Notes: generated from the sequence alone by a model not told the origin. A stretch of DNA of 64,000 nucleotides from Algibacter sp. L3A6 (GCF_009796825.1 NZ_CP047030.1:3780501-3844500), one strand, 5' to 3'. Numbered from the stretch's first letter, positions 1 through 9,386 are shown. A program made the numbers and translations.

Positions 1-420
1 AATACCAAACCATTTTATTTTATTATTACTACCTTCTAGTTTGTAACTTTTAGAACCTTGATAATTTGCAATTAAAAAAACCGCTTGTTTAATAGATTTA
101 TCTAGGTTTTCAAATATATACGTAGAGCTACTATCGGTTTCTTGTGATGTTGAAACCATTGCAAATTCTGTAAAATCGGAAACCTGAGTTGTTTTAAAAG
201 CCGTTGCCGATTTTAAAAAATAAGGCACTTGATTCCCTTTAGCGTCTAAAATTCTAAGGTCACGTAAATTGGCTGTAGCATGGGTACGAAAATTATAAGG
301 CACAGGAATGTGGTGCAATCCAGCTTCTGTTACAGGTTTTATTTCTCCTTCTACGGTGTGTTTTTGACCAAAAGCCATAGTGACACAAAACATTAAAAGT
401 AGTTTAATCGATGTTTTCAT
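1..420 (-). CDS. DUF3999-like secreted or membrane protein, N-terminal part (runs off window)
   Basis: An open frame of 140 codons starts at the ATG at 420 and continues past the window edge without a stop. Residues 1-18 are a signal peptide (Lys at 2 and 5, then a hydrophobic run ending MAFGQ). The visible part looks like a beta-rich extracytoplasmic domain. It overlaps the 3' end of the DUF2339 gene by 17 bp, so the two are translationally linked. DUF2339 genes are commonly followed by a DUF3999 gene, and the N-terminal pattern (proline/valine-rich strand, then a sentence of the type 'LRILDAKGNQVPY') fits DUF3999. The family call rests on this pattern plus context. Function is unknown. Confidence 0.65.
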   Translation of the reverse strand, partial: MKTSIKLLLMFCVTMAFGQKHTVEGEIKPVTEAGLHHIPVPYNFRTHATANLRDLRILDAKGNQVPYFLKSATAFKTTQVSDFTEFAMVSTSQETDSSSTYIFENLDKSIKQAVFLIANYQGSKSYKLEGSNNKIKWFGI

Positions 421-3130
421 TTTCTGTTGTTTTCTCATCATCAATAACCAAAACTTTAATTTTTTGATATATGAATGAAATAATTAAAATAAGAATTCCT
501 AATAGTATAAAAGCGATAATTTTTCCAGTTTCAGATACGTTACTAATGTCATAAGCAAAAAGCTTAACAATGGTGAGTCCTAAAAGTGTTAGCGCAATAA
601 TTCGTAAAGGTTTTAATTGTTTTTTAATACCCCAAAGTAATAATACAAAGGCTAAAACACCCCATAATACGGGAAGTCCTGTTTTTATTATTTTATTTTG
701 CCCAGTTGAAAATATAGCATATTTATTAACTTGTGGGTCTTGCATTGCAGAGAAATCCATAAGGTGAAGTCCTTGTAAAATTACTTCGTTACTCGCTAAA
801 AGTACTAAAGCAAATACGGCAATCCAAATGGTGAATTTTCCATTGAAAATAGTAAACACTTTTTGTGTTTTATTGCTGTTGTAAACCAAATACCAGAAAT
901 ACATAATAAAAGCTAAACCAACAAAATGCATGTAATAAGATATCCTGTAAGTATCGCCATAAAGTATATATTCTTCAATTTCTTGCATTGGTAATGTTGC
1001 CATACCAAAAGTAAATATGACTATATTAAAAATAGCTAAAACATTAATTATTTTATTATTAACAGTTGTTCTGTTTCGGTATAAAACAAAGCATAACACA
1101 GCTGTAAATAAAAAGTGATATTGTAAACAAATTGATAATAAGCCATTAAACATATAATGCTGATCGGCTTGATAGATTACTTCCGTCATTCCAACAAAAT
1201 AAGCCATAACTACGGCAACAATTCGGGTTAGTTTTTTATAAATAACCGGATTGAAAACTAAACCAAACTTTTCTAGTTTTTCAGTCTCTTTGCGCAATAA
1301 TAAGTGCACCGCAACAAGAGACAATACAACTAAAAGCCCTGCAATAAACACAGGATTAAGTACGATATTAAAATCTTCTGCATTAGTGTAAACTTCCCAG
1401 TCCATTGCCAAACTACCTATCATTAAAGCTTGCACTATAACAGATGCAAAACGGTAACTTTTAATTTGAGATTTTTGAGCCAACCACATTAACATAACCG
1501 CTTCAATTGCCCAGAACATGGTAATGTTGTTTCCTGAAAATTGAATAGGAATTGCTAAAGTTATGAAGGTTAAACTTAAACCTATTAATAGATAAATTCC
1601 TTTTTTGTCTAAACCGAATTTTTTAAATAACAATAGCGAATAGCCCATGTTCATTATAGCTAAAAAGGCTGTAAATAATCCTCTTAACTCTGGTTTGTAT
1701 TGAGATAAAATAAACATACCAATACCGTAAAATACAAAGTTATTACTTGCTAACATCCCCAATTGAATACCACTAAAACTACCCTTATTGCGTAGGTTGT
1801 TTATAGTAGTCATTATTAAGAATATTATGTAGAAAATGAAACCAAAAACTAAACCACCAAAATAATGTGGCTCTAAGCTTAGTGAATCTTTAGTAACCCA
1901 ACCAGCAAATAGTAATATGGTAAATATAAAGGCCAGAATGTGTAAAAGGTTCCATTTTTTAAAATAGGCCAATGTTAATATCCCGATATCTAAAATAGCG
2001 ATATAAGTAAACAATACAACATAATTTCCGCTACCTGTACTAATCATGAACGGGACGGCAAAACCACCAATAAGTGATAATACAGCCAATTCCATTCTAT
2101 TGTATGATAATGAAATAAGACAACTAAAAGCGGTTATCACTACCATAATAGCAAACGCAACTTCTTGTCCAAACAATTTATATTCATGGAACGCAATGGC
2201 AATAGTGAAATAGAAAATAGCAATGGCGCCTGCAACGAGTACGGAACTAAATGGCGCATATTTTTTGCGTAATTTATGCGCAATAAATAACACTAAACTA
2301 CCAGCAAGAATACCAATACCAACACGAGCAGGTTCATTAATCCAATCTTTATCTATGGCGTATTTTACAAAATAGCTAATACCTAAAACTAGAATTAGAA
2401 TACCAATTTTGTTGATTAGGTTTTCGCCAATAAACTTTTCTAAATCTGGGTTTTTCTGCTTAAAACGATCCCAAAGTGGCGGCGTAGGCTCACTTTCTTC
2501 CTTTTGAATAAGAGCGGCAGATGCCACATAGGTAGTATCTTGATTTGCGAAAGTGGTTTCAGTGTCGGCGTTTTCTAAAGTTTCAACGGCTTCATGATCT
2601 ATAATTTCGTTGTTGTAAAACTTGTAATCGTTTAACAACGTATTAATAAACTCATAATCGCTAGCTTCCTTAACCTCATTGATGCCAAGGACATCAACCA
2701 TTTTATTTCTTAATCTATGTAAAGTCTCAGAGTCTTGAGACGCTTTTGCAGTAGTTAAAATGTTCTTTATAATAGCAACATCTTTAGTGTTCAATTTAGT
2801 AACACTAGCATAAGTTGGCAAGTATTCTTCTTCCGTTGCATTTTCAACAACTTCAGGAAACTCTACAGGTGTTTCAATTGGTGGTATAACGGTTTCAGGA
2901 ACATCCTCCTCAACATATTCTTCTTTAGCATATTGTTCAAAAGCATTATCCTTAATAGGTTCTTTTGGAGTGGAATGCTCAAAACGTTCTCTTGATAATA
3001 GCTTTTGAATTCCGCTTAATTTATCACTTAAATCATTTATATCTCCCTTTAACCGTTCTCTTTCTCTACTATATTTAGTATTCTGAAAGATTAATAAAAG
3101 TATAATTATAACTGAAAGAGTATATTCCAT
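404..3130 (-). CDS. DUF2339 polytopic membrane protein
   Basis: A 908-residue protein with one N-terminal membrane segment, then a coiled-coil stretch rich in Arg/Glu/Lys/Leu, an acidic linker rich in Glu, Pro and Thr, and from about residue 240 a long series of at least twenty hydrophobic helices up to the C-terminus. This layout (soluble N-terminal third, then a giant polytopic domain) is typical of DUF2339, whose function is unknown. I chose the ATG at 3130; the frame is open nine codons further but would begin with TTG. The gene overlaps the following DUF3999-like gene by 17 bp. The pairing suggests an envelope complex, which is inference. Confidence 0.85.
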   Translation of the reverse strand: MEYTLSVIIILLLIFQNTKYSRERERLKGDINDLSDKLSGIQKLLSRERFEHSTPKEPIKDNAFEQYAKEEYVEEDVPETVIPPIETPVEFPEVVENATEEEYLPTYASVTKLNTKDVAIIKNILTTAKASQDSETLHRLRNKMVDVLGINEVKEASDYEFINTLLNDYKFYNNEIIDHEAVETLENADTETTFANQDTTYVASAALIQKEESEPTPPLWDRFKQKNPDLEKFIGENLINKIGILILVLGISYFVKYAIDKDWINEPARVGIGILAGSLVLFIAHKLRKKYAPFSSVLVAGAIAIFYFTIAIAFHEYKLFGQEVAFAIMVVITAFSCLISLSYNRMELAVLSLIGGFAVPFMISTGSGNYVVLFTYIAILDIGILTLAYFKKWNLLHILAFIFTILLFAGWVTKDSLSLEPHYFGGLVFGFIFYIIFLIMTTINNLRNKGSFSGIQLGMLASNNFVFYGIGMFILSQYKPELRGLFTAFLAIMNMGYSLLLFKKFGLDKKGIYLLIGLSLTFITLAIPIQFSGNNITMFWAIEAVMLMWLAQKSQIKSYRFASVIVQALMIGSLAMDWEVYTNAEDFNIVLNPVFIAGLLVVLSLVAVHLLLRKETEKLEKFGLVFNPVIYKKLTRIVAVVMAYFVGMTEVIYQADQHYMFNGLLSICLQYHFLFTAVLCFVLYRNRTTVNNKIINVLAIFNIVIFTFGMATLPMQEIEEYILYGDTYRISYYMHFVGLAFIMYFWYLVYNSNKTQKVFTIFNGKFTIWIAVFALVLLASNEVILQGLHLMDFSAMQDPQVNKYAIFSTGQNKIIKTGLPVLWGVLAFVLLLWGIKKQLKPLRIIALTLLGLTIVKLFAYDISNVSETGKIIAFILLGILILIISFIYQKIKVLVIDDEKTTENENID

Positions 3131-3367
3131 AGGGGTTGGATGTATTAAGTGCTGCAAATAATAGTACGCAATGTAATACTTATCTTTAAGATTATATATT
3201 TTAGATAAAAAGAAGAATAAAATATATAGATTTAATATGCAAAAAGCGTGTTTTAACGAAAATATAATCTAAAATATAGATTCATATTTCAATTAAAAGA
3301 CGCTCTGCTCTTATTTTGTTTTATAACGTGCTTATTCCAAAAGTTGAAAACACATTAATTTTCAGTT

Positions 3368-4372
3368 TTAATTCAATTCCTTCATAATTTCAGAAAACAA
3401 CTCATAAGATCGTATTCTATCTTTCACATCATAAATATTAGTAACAGCAATAATTTCGTCTGCTTGAGTTTGTTCCATAAAGGTTTCAACCTGAGCTTTT
3501 ACAGTAGCTTTACTTCCTACAAAAGAATACTTCAACATTTGATTCACCTGCGGATTTTTAATAATCTCCTCTAAATCTGGCGTCATTTCTGTTGGTGGTT
3601 GTACAAAGTCTCGTTTCCCTGTAAAGATCCCGACAATCATACGAATTAATGATGTAAACAAGCGTTGCGCTTCTTCATCGGTATCTGCAATTATAATATT
3701 AACACCAGCCATAACGTATGGTTTTTCTAAATCTTTAGAAGGTTTAAACTCCTTACGGTAAATGTCTATGGCATTCCATAAATGTGTAGTTGCAAAATGA
3801 CTCGCAAAAGCATAAGGCAATCCGTTTTTAGCAGCCAAATGTGCGCTATCTGTGCTAGAACCCAAAATAAAAATGGGCACTTCTACCCCTTCGGCAACTG
3901 TGGCTCTCACTTTAGACGTCGCATTTTCTTTAGAGAAATAAGTCTGTATTTTGTCTAATTCGTTTGGGAAAGCATGTGCGGCATCCATAAAATCCGAACG
4001 AATGGCTTGCGCGGTCTCTCTATCGGTTCCAGGTGCTCTACCTAAACCTAAGTCAATACGGTTTGGGTATAAAGATCCCAAGGTTCCAAATTGTTCAGCT
4101 ATAATTAAAGGTGAATGGTTTGGTAACATTACACCTCCAGAACCCACTTTAATCGTGTTAGTACCTTGAGCGACATAGCCTATTAAAACCGATGTCGCAC
4201 TACTACCAATATTGTGTGCGTTATGGTGTTCTGCCAACCAATAGCGAGTATATCCAAAGGTTTCGGCATGTTGAGCTAAACTTAAAGCGTCGTTGTATGT
4301 TTGTTTAAGTGTATGCCCTTGAGAAACTAATGCAAGATCTAAAATGGAATACTTTGTATGTTGTGTTTTCAT
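3368..4372 (-). CDS. LLM-class flavin-dependent oxidoreductase
   Basis: A 334-residue luciferase-like monooxygenase of the single-chain MsnO8/YhbW type. Landmarks are the N-terminal 'SILDLALVSQGHT' strand, the 'RYWLAEHHN' motif near residue 42, 'GSGGVMLPNHSPLIIAEQFG' near residue 77, and 'RIDLGLGRAPGTD' near residue 105, all diagnostic of the bacterial luciferase-like TIM barrel that binds FMN. The substrate cannot be told; relatives oxidise or desulphonate small organic compounds using reduced FMN supplied by a partner reductase. No flavin reductase is adjacent. It is transcribed away from the thioredoxin-like gene, with which it shares a 126-bp promoter region. Confidence 0.9.
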   Translation of the reverse strand: MKTQHTKYSILDLALVSQGHTLKQTYNDALSLAQHAETFGYTRYWLAEHHNAHNIGSSATSVLIGYVAQGTNTIKVGSGGVMLPNHSPLIIAEQFGTLGSLYPNRIDLGLGRAPGTDRETAQAIRSDFMDAAHAFPNELDKIQTYFSKENATSKVRATVAEGVEVPIFILGSSTDSAHLAAKNGLPYAFASHFATTHLWNAIDIYRKEFKPSKDLEKPYVMAGVNIIIADTDEEAQRLFTSLIRMIVGIFTGKRDFVQPPTEMTPDLEEIIKNPQVNQMLKYSFVGSKATVKAQVETFMEQTQADEIIAVTNIYDVKDRIRSYELFSEIMKELN

Positions 4373-4422
4373 GTGCTAATAATCTATTGAAGTAGGTGTT
4401 CTTTGAGGAAAATTCAATAGCA

Positions 4423-4473
4423 CAAAAGTACTTCTTTAAATAAAAAACTTATCCTAAGAAATTCCTAAATTTG
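4423..4473. promoter_or_regulatory. Divergent promoter region between the LLM oxidoreductase and thioredoxin-like genes
   Basis: Two Bacteroidota-type -7 elements (TAnnTTTG) lie back to back. TACTTTTG reads leftward at 4430-4423 towards the LLM gene. TAAATTTG reads rightward at 4466-4473 towards the gene at 4499, 25 bp before its start codon. Neither has a clear TTTG -33 element at the usual spacing. Confidence 0.5.
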
Positions 4474-4498
4474 TGAAACCTTAATCTAGAGTTTAAAG

Positions 4499-4936
4499 AT
4501 GAATACAGCAATAGAAAGCATATATGTTTTAGACCTAGATGGTGTGGCCACAGACCTAATGAAACTGTATAAAAACAAGGTTTTACTACTTATTATTTAT
4601 AACAATGATTGTTTGGGTTGCACGGGGCGTGCTATACCTTTGGCTTATGAGTTTCAACAGAAATACCCATCGATTCAGGTTGCTGGTATACATGCCGATT
4701 TTGTAAATAGAGAAGGCACAAAAGCTTCTATTAAAAGTATATTTACAAGTGGTGAAAATCCGTTTCCAATTTATATAGATAAGCATCATCATCTTTACGA
4801 TCAATTCAAATCTGAAGGTACACCACAATGGTTGCTTATTTCGGAAAAAGGCGAACTATTTCGTTCTATTTTTGGATCGCAAGATAATGCCAAGAATCGC
4901 TTATTCTATGCTTTAGAAAGTCTTTGTGAAGGTTGA
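4499..4936 (+). CDS. Thioredoxin-like fold protein (redoxin/AhpC-TlpA type)
   Basis: A 145-residue cytoplasmic protein without signal peptide. A beta strand (LLLIIYNNDC) leads into a 'CLGC' motif at about residues 38-41, then an 'IQVAGIHADF' strand and a conserved cis-Pro position ('EGTPQWLLIS', near residue 110), the arrangement of a thioredoxin fold. The CxxC suggests a disulphide or thiol redox function; the partner is unknown. It ends 20 bp from the convergent YARHG gene. Confidence 0.75.
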   Translation: MNTAIESIYVLDLDGVATDLMKLYKNKVLLLIIYNNDCLGCTGRAIPLAYEFQQKYPSIQVAGIHADFVNREGTKASIKSIFTSGENPFPIYIDKHHHLYDQFKSEGTPQWLLISEKGELFRSIFGSQDNAKNRLFYALESLCEG

Positions 4937-4956
4937 AATTGCTGATGTATTCGTTA

Positions 4957-5655
4957 TTATTCGATGCTTCTAATTAAATCAATATTATAACGTTCTAAAT
5001 CACTTAAAAAATCATTTACATTTTTGTGTTCTGGTCTGTACCAATCTTGATTTCTAAAGTAAAGATCCATTTTCCCGTTCTTAATAAAAATATAGCCATA
5101 GCGTGCATATATTTCATTTCTCATAATCTGCAAGTCGTCAGGATGCATAGCATGTAATATAGCAGGTTGTAATTTTTTATATGAAGCTTCTATGTATTTC
5201 CCATAATAAGAATCTTTTAAAATTAATTCAGATTTTGTTCCTATTTCAAACTTGCTATCTTCAATCCAACTAGACCAAGGATTATCAATTTTTAAACTTT
5301 TATAAAGCGCTCCGTTTTCGGTTTTATAATGAACAAATTGCCCAGTATGCTGATCACTAGAAAATTTGCCTGTTTTATCAATTTTAATATTTGTGAGATT
5401 GATGTAGTTGCTTTTCCATTGGTTTGTACCTTCTTCCCAAGAGCCATTTTCTACTTGGCCAATTATGAAGCCTCCAGAAAAGAATAAAATTAAATCCGTT
5501 TCCATTTCGCTTTCACCAAAATGATACGAGCCTTGATACTCCATTTCAAATTTAGGCAGCCAAGGCGTTAAATCAGATTCAGAAATCTCTTGTCCGCCCC
5601 AATATTGGGCAAAAGTAGAATTAGAAATCAGCAGTAAAATTATTAAAAGTCTCAT
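4957..5655 (-). CDS. YARHG domain secreted protein
   Basis: A 232-residue exported protein: signal peptide at residues 1-16 (MRLLIILLLISNSTFA), an uncharacterised beta-rich middle, and a C-terminal YARHG-type domain (about 150-232) containing 'MRNEIYARYGYIF', a small extracellular domain of unknown function found in many bacterial surface proteins. It starts 1 bp after the stop codon of the upstream NTF2-like gene, so both are probably on one transcript. The mature protein should be periplasmic or outer-surface. Confidence 0.8.
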   Translation of the reverse strand: MRLLIILLLISNSTFAQYWGGQEISESDLTPWLPKFEMEYQGSYHFGESEMETDLILFFSGGFIIGQVENGSWEEGTNQWKSNYINLTNIKIDKTGKFSSDQHTGQFVHYKTENGALYKSLKIDNPWSSWIEDSKFEIGTKSELILKDSYYGKYIEASYKKLQPAILHAMHPDDLQIMRNEIYARYGYIFIKNGKMDLYFRNQDWYRPEHKNVNDFLSDLERYNIDLIRSIE

Positions 5656-5656
5656 A

Positions 5657-6133
5657 TTATTTGTTCATAAAAGCATCTAACCTCTTGTTAGTGGTTTGTT
5701 GAATTTTACTTTTCATATAAGGTGTCCAACCTAATAAATATCCCGGAGCTCCCATGGCTTGCTTAGTCCACTTCCATAAATCGAACGTGTCCAAATGTTC
5801 TATAATTTTACCATCTTTAAATATAAAGGCAGCACTAACTTTATTTATAACTTTTCTTTTTTTCTCTCCGTAAAAATATTCTGCAACCCAATTTGCTTTT
5901 CCGGTTTCAGCATTAGCTTCTATATTGTTAAAGCTAATTTTAGTATCTCCTTTTTTTTGTGAAAGCAACATTTCCCACATTTTAAAAGCGCTTTCCCCTT
6001 CTAACCTTCCGAATACAGCATCTTGAAATACAACATCTTTATGATAACATTCTAGCATGCCTTCAAAATTCCCATTAGAAAATGATGTGTAAAACTTCTC
6101 TATTATTTCCTTGTTCTCCATCTTAATATCCAT
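5657..6133 (-). CDS. NTF2-like / SnoaL-like protein
   Basis: A 158-residue protein with the NTF2-like cone fold pattern: an N-terminal helix 'EIIEKFYTSFSNGNFEGMLECYHKDVVFQDAVFG' (residues about 8-42), a central 'ANWVAEYFYG' strand and a 'GKIIEHLDTFDLWKWTKQAMG' C-terminal strand/helix pair. Family members include small enzymes and binding proteins acting on diverse ligands; nothing here identifies a substrate. I chose the ATG at 6133, preceded by an A-rich tract, over an upstream TTG at 6151. Directly followed by the YARHG gene. Confidence 0.8.
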   Translation of the reverse strand: MDIKMENKEIIEKFYTSFSNGNFEGMLECYHKDVVFQDAVFGRLEGESAFKMWEMLLSQKKGDTKISFNNIEANAETGKANWVAEYFYGEKKRKVINKVSAAFIFKDGKIIEHLDTFDLWKWTKQAMGAPGYLLGWTPYMKSKIQQTTNKRLDAFMNK

Positions 6134-6179
6134 TTTTTTAATTGTATTCAAGCTATTATTTTAAAACAATCGTTTCAAC

Positions 6180-6866
6180 TTATTTCTTATGAAACAACCA
6201 CCAATTCATATCACGAGTTAACTGATATCCTAATTTTTGATAAAGCGGAATGGCTAAGTTACCTTTATTTGTGTGTAAAACAGGTTGTTTATTTACTTTC
6301 AAAATTTCTTTTGTGTTGTGAGCTATTAGTTGTTTTGCCAATCCTTTTCTTGTATAATTGGGGTGTGTAACCACAGCACTAACTTCTATAAAAAGATCAG
6401 TTTGCATGCGCTGACCAGCTATTGCTACTAATTTATCATCTTTAATGATACCATAATAATTACCCATTTCAAAGGTTCGCTTTTTATAATAACCAGGCAT
6501 AACTAGCCAAACTAGATTATAAATTTCTTCAATATAACTTTCGTCAAGTAATACAATATCTTCTGTTATTTCAACATCTGATAGTTTATTTAAAACCATT
6601 TGACAACCTTCAATTTTTCTATCTAAGACCACGTTGTTTTCGTCTATTATTGGGGTCTGATTTTCTGAAACAAAGAAGAATGAATCTGATTTTTTCACAT
6701 ATTCACTTGAAGCTTCTGCCGTCTTTGTTTCATCGAAAAAAGCTCCAAACGGACAAACCTCGTGGTGATAAAATTGTACACCATCGGAATTCACAGCATA
6801 CTTTTTATGCGTTTCTTTTAATGAATACCAAACTGGATTTTTTAATTGATTTTCTAAATTTATCAT
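6180..6866 (-). CDS. GNAT family N-acetyltransferase
   Basis: A 228-residue protein whose C-terminal half (about 110-228) is a GNAT domain: strand 'MGNYYGIIKDDKLVAIAGQRM', 'FIEVSAVVTHPNYTRKGLAKQL' holding the acetyl-CoA pyrophosphate loop (R-K-G-L-A), and 'GNLAIPLYQKLGYQLTRDMN', the usual C-terminal substrate strand. The N-terminal half is a second, diverged acetyltransferase-like lobe, as in FR47-type proteins. Acceptor unknown. It lies 46 bp upstream of the NTF2-like gene in the same direction. Confidence 0.85.
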   Translation of the reverse strand: MINLENQLKNPVWYSLKETHKKYAVNSDGVQFYHHEVCPFGAFFDETKTAEASSEYVKKSDSFFFVSENQTPIIDENNVVLDRKIEGCQMVLNKLSDVEITEDIVLLDESYIEEIYNLVWLVMPGYYKKRTFEMGNYYGIIKDDKLVAIAGQRMQTDLFIEVSAVVTHPNYTRKGLAKQLIAHNTKEILKVNKQPVLHTNKGNLAIPLYQKLGYQLTRDMNWWLFHKK

Positions 6867-6918
6867 TAGAACTACTTAAATTAATTTTTTAACGGAATTG
6901 TAATTCCATCAAACTTAT

Positions 6919-7389
6919 CTAATACTCCGTTTTATCCATTTTTTTAGTCCATTCATTAAATGGCTCTAAAGCAATTTCACGAGCTAATTGCTCGAACGGG
7001 ATACTTCTTTTTTCGTATGGTAACGGAATTTCCTTGTAGATAAACTCATCTTCAAAACCGATATTAGCCGCGTCTACCTGATTACTCCCATAGTAAACCT
7101 TATCTGGTCTAGCCCAATAAATAGCGCCTAAACACATAGGACAAGGCTCGCAAGAGGTGTATATTTCACAACCATCTAGTTGAAAAGAATCTAAGTTTTT
7201 ACATGCATCTCTAATGGCCGTAACTTCGGCATGTGCTGTAGGGTCGTTGGTAGAGGTTACTTTGTTATTGCCGCGACCAACTATTTTTCCGTCTTTAACA
7301 ACTACGCAGCCAAATGGGCCACCTTCATTGTTGTTCATTCCTTTTAAAGCTGCATTTACAGCTTCCTGCATAAATTTTTCTTTGCACAT
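6919..7389 (-). CDS. guaD: Guanine deaminase (nucleoside deaminase family)
   Basis: A 156-residue zinc deaminase of the CMP/dCMP deaminase fold. The zinc site is complete: His53-Ala-Glu55 (HAE) with the proton-shuttling Glu, and Cys83-Pro-Met-Cys86 (PCPMC). The length and the C-terminal 'FNEWTKKMDKTEY' match Bacillus-type guanine deaminase, which hydrolyses guanine to xanthine and ammonia in purine salvage. tRNA adenosine deaminase TadA is the main alternative, but TadA normally lacks this C-terminal tail. Single gene; no purine operon around it. Confidence 0.85.
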   Translation of the reverse strand: MCKEKFMQEAVNAALKGMNNNEGGPFGCVVVKDGKIVGRGNNKVTSTNDPTAHAEVTAIRDACKNLDSFQLDGCEIYTSCEPCPMCLGAIYWARPDKVYYGSNQVDAANIGFEDEFIYKEIPLPYEKRSIPFEQLAREIALEPFNEWTKKMDKTEY

Positions 7390-7503
7390 CGTTCTTCTAA
7401 TTTTTCCGAAAAGTACAGATTATTTGCTGTTTTATTGATGGAGATTTGAGATTATTTTAATTGAAAATTTATTGTTCTCGATAAGCTTTCAAAATGTTAA
7501 ACA

Positions 7504-7538
7504 AAAAAGGCCCATCAAATAAATTGATGGGCCTTTTT
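7504..7538 (-). terminator. Rho-independent terminator of the cold-shock gene
   Basis: A perfect 15-bp inverted repeat (7504-7518 with 7524-7538) with a 5-base loop; the core is GGCCCATCAA and its complement, flanked by A and T runs on both sides. It lies 20 bp past the stop of the cold-shock gene and is likely bidirectional. Confidence 0.9.
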
Positions 7539-7557
7539 AAAAACTTTAAGTATATAT

Positions 7558-7749
7558 TTAGATAACTTTTACGTTAACTGCATTTAATCCTTTGTTTCCT
7601 TCTTGTAAATCAAATTCAACAACATCGCCTTCACGAATTTCGTCTACTAAACCTGAAATGTGTACAAAATGATCTTTGTCTACACCTTCTTCTGTGATAA
7701 ATCCGAATCCTTTAGTGTCGTTGAAAAATTTTACTGTTCCTTTACTCAT
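7558..7749 (-). CDS. Cold-shock protein (CspA family)
   Basis: A 63-residue single cold-shock domain, an OB-fold that binds single-stranded nucleic acid and acts as an RNA chaperone. Both RNA-binding motifs are present: RNP1 'KGFGFI' at about 14-19 and RNP2 'DHFVHI' at about 26-31. The length is normal for the family. It is monocistronic, with its own -7 element at 7789-7796 and a strong terminator at 7504-7538. Confidence 0.95.
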   Translation of the reverse strand: MSKGTVKFFNDTKGFGFITEEGVDKDHFVHISGLVDEIREGDVVEFDLQEGNKGLNAVNVKVI

Positions 7750-7788
7750 AATAATATAGTATTGTATTTATAATTACTTACTTAAAGG

Positions 7789-7796
7789 CAAAGATA
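7789..7796 (-). promoter_or_regulatory. -7 element of the cold-shock gene
   Basis: TATCTTTG on the minus strand, an exact match to the Bacteroidota -7 consensus TAnnTTTG, 39 bp upstream of the start codon. No convincing -33 TTTG at the usual distance. Confidence 0.55.
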
Positions 7797-7817
7797 GTGC
7801 CAATTTATAGATAAGGA

Positions 7818-9386
7818 CTACCAATCTATAGGGAAATAATCTTTTAAAAATTTACCCGACCAATGTTTTCCGGTATTAATGCCGTCAATAAGCGGATCCA
7901 TTACCCTCGCGGCGCCATCAACAATATCGAGCGGTGGCTGAAAATCGTGAACTTCTACCTTTTTCTTCGATAATTCGGCCGGATCTTCGTCGGTTACCCA
8001 CCCAGTATCGACTGCATTCATGTAAATTCCCGACTTTGCAAAGGTAGCTGCCGAGGTATGTGTTAGCATATTTAAGGCTGCTTTTGCCATGTTTGTATGC
8101 GGATGTCTGTCTTGTTTTTTAAACCTATGGAACTTCCCTTCCATGGCCGAAACATTTATTATGTGTTTTTTACCTGTGTTTTCCTTCATCATTAAATTTG
8201 ATAAACGGTTACACAATACAAAAGGCGCTACAGCATTTACAAGTTGTACTTCCACCATTTCGGTAGTTTCTATTTCGCCTAATTTTAAACGCCAGCTGTT
8301 GGTTTTTCGTAAATCTACTTGTTGTAAATCGGCATCTAATTTTCCTTCAGGGAATACCTCTGAGGTTTGTAAGGAGTTATCAAAACTATAAGGTATTTGA
8401 GAAAGTTCGGCCGAATTACGCAAACCAATACCTGGTTCCGGACCGTGCCATGTTACTGGCAATACGTTATTTTTATCTGTTTTTGATGGGCTTAAACTCA
8501 AACTCGATATTTCTTCTAGACAACTCTCATGATCTTTAAGTAAGGTTTGTGCTAATTTTGGTAATTGATCTATGGGTAATTTTTCGTTTTCCATTAAATG
8601 GAAATAAAAACCAGACGGACGACGCACTGTTTGCGCGGCGTTGTTTATTAAAATATCTAAGCGATCGTATTTCTGCTCTATATAATTACAGAAAATTTCA
8701 ACACTTGGTATGTGGCGTAAATCTAAACCATGTATATGTAAACGGTCGCTCCATTGTTTATAGTCGTCTTCTTTAGAAAAACGAATGGCAGAATCTGCCG
8801 GAAAACGTGTGGTAGCTACAACCGTTGCACCAGAGCGCAATAACATTAATGTAATATGATAACCAATTTTTAAACGCGAACCTGTAATTACAGCTACTTG
8901 ATCTTTTAAATCGGTCGTTTGAAAACGTTTGGCATAGTTTAAATCACCACATTCCGTACACATAGTATCGTAAAAGTGATGCAATTTGGTAAATACCGTT
9001 TTACAAACGTAGCAGTTTCTAGGCGATTCTAACTCTGGAGTATCTTCAGAAATAGCTGCCGCAGCTAATAATTTTGGCGCAACAAATAAAGCCGATTCTC
9101 TTGCCGAACGAATACCTGTAGATTTACGTGCGTGCTTATCTTTGGCAATCATTTTACGTTTTGCCGCTTTTTTAGCATCTTTTCTACGGCGTTGAAACTC
9201 ATCGCGATTTGGACGAGATAACAATCCCGAAGCTTTAAAGAGCGCGTTACGCTGTGCTTCTGGAAGCTCGAACATTTGGTTAGTATCTGCATTTAATTGC
9301 TCTAAAATAGCAATGCATTGGTCTATTTCTTCTGGAGAAACAATCTTGTGGTTAGCCGTTTGGCCTTGTTTATCTTCTTCTGGCAT
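7818..9386 (-). CDS. SDR-fold protein with N-terminal zinc-ribbon extension, catalytic Tyr missing
   Basis: A 522-residue protein, about twice the usual SDR length. Residues 1-120 are a basic, helical extension; Cys125/Cys128/Cys143/Cys146 form a CxxC...CxxC zinc ribbon. The Rossmann part begins near 163 with 'VAVITGSRLKIG' (TGxxxxIG cofactor loop), 'DILINNAA' at 244-251 and 'INVSA' (Ser413). The expected catalytic YxxxK reads T431-N-M-A-K435, so Tyr is replaced by Thr. About 120 extra residues are inserted between the NNA motif and Ser413. The lysine-rich N-terminus and zinc ribbon suggest nucleic-acid or protein binding rather than plain metabolism; that is inference. Monocistronic. Confidence 0.8.
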   Translation of the reverse strand: MPEEDKQGQTANHKIVSPEEIDQCIAILEQLNADTNQMFELPEAQRNALFKASGLLSRPNRDEFQRRRKDAKKAAKRKMIAKDKHARKSTGIRSARESALFVAPKLLAAAAISEDTPELESPRNCYVCKTVFTKLHHFYDTMCTECGDLNYAKRFQTTDLKDQVAVITGSRLKIGYHITLMLLRSGATVVATTRFPADSAIRFSKEDDYKQWSDRLHIHGLDLRHIPSVEIFCNYIEQKYDRLDILINNAAQTVRRPSGFYFHLMENEKLPIDQLPKLAQTLLKDHESCLEEISSLSLSPSKTDKNNVLPVTWHGPEPGIGLRNSAELSQIPYSFDNSLQTSEVFPEGKLDADLQQVDLRKTNSWRLKLGEIETTEMVEVQLVNAVAPFVLCNRLSNLMMKENTGKKHIINVSAMEGKFHRFKKQDRHPHTNMAKAALNMLTHTSAATFAKSGIYMNAVDTGWVTDEDPAELSKKKVEVHDFQPPLDIVDGAARVMDPLIDGINTGKHWSGKFLKDYFPIDW

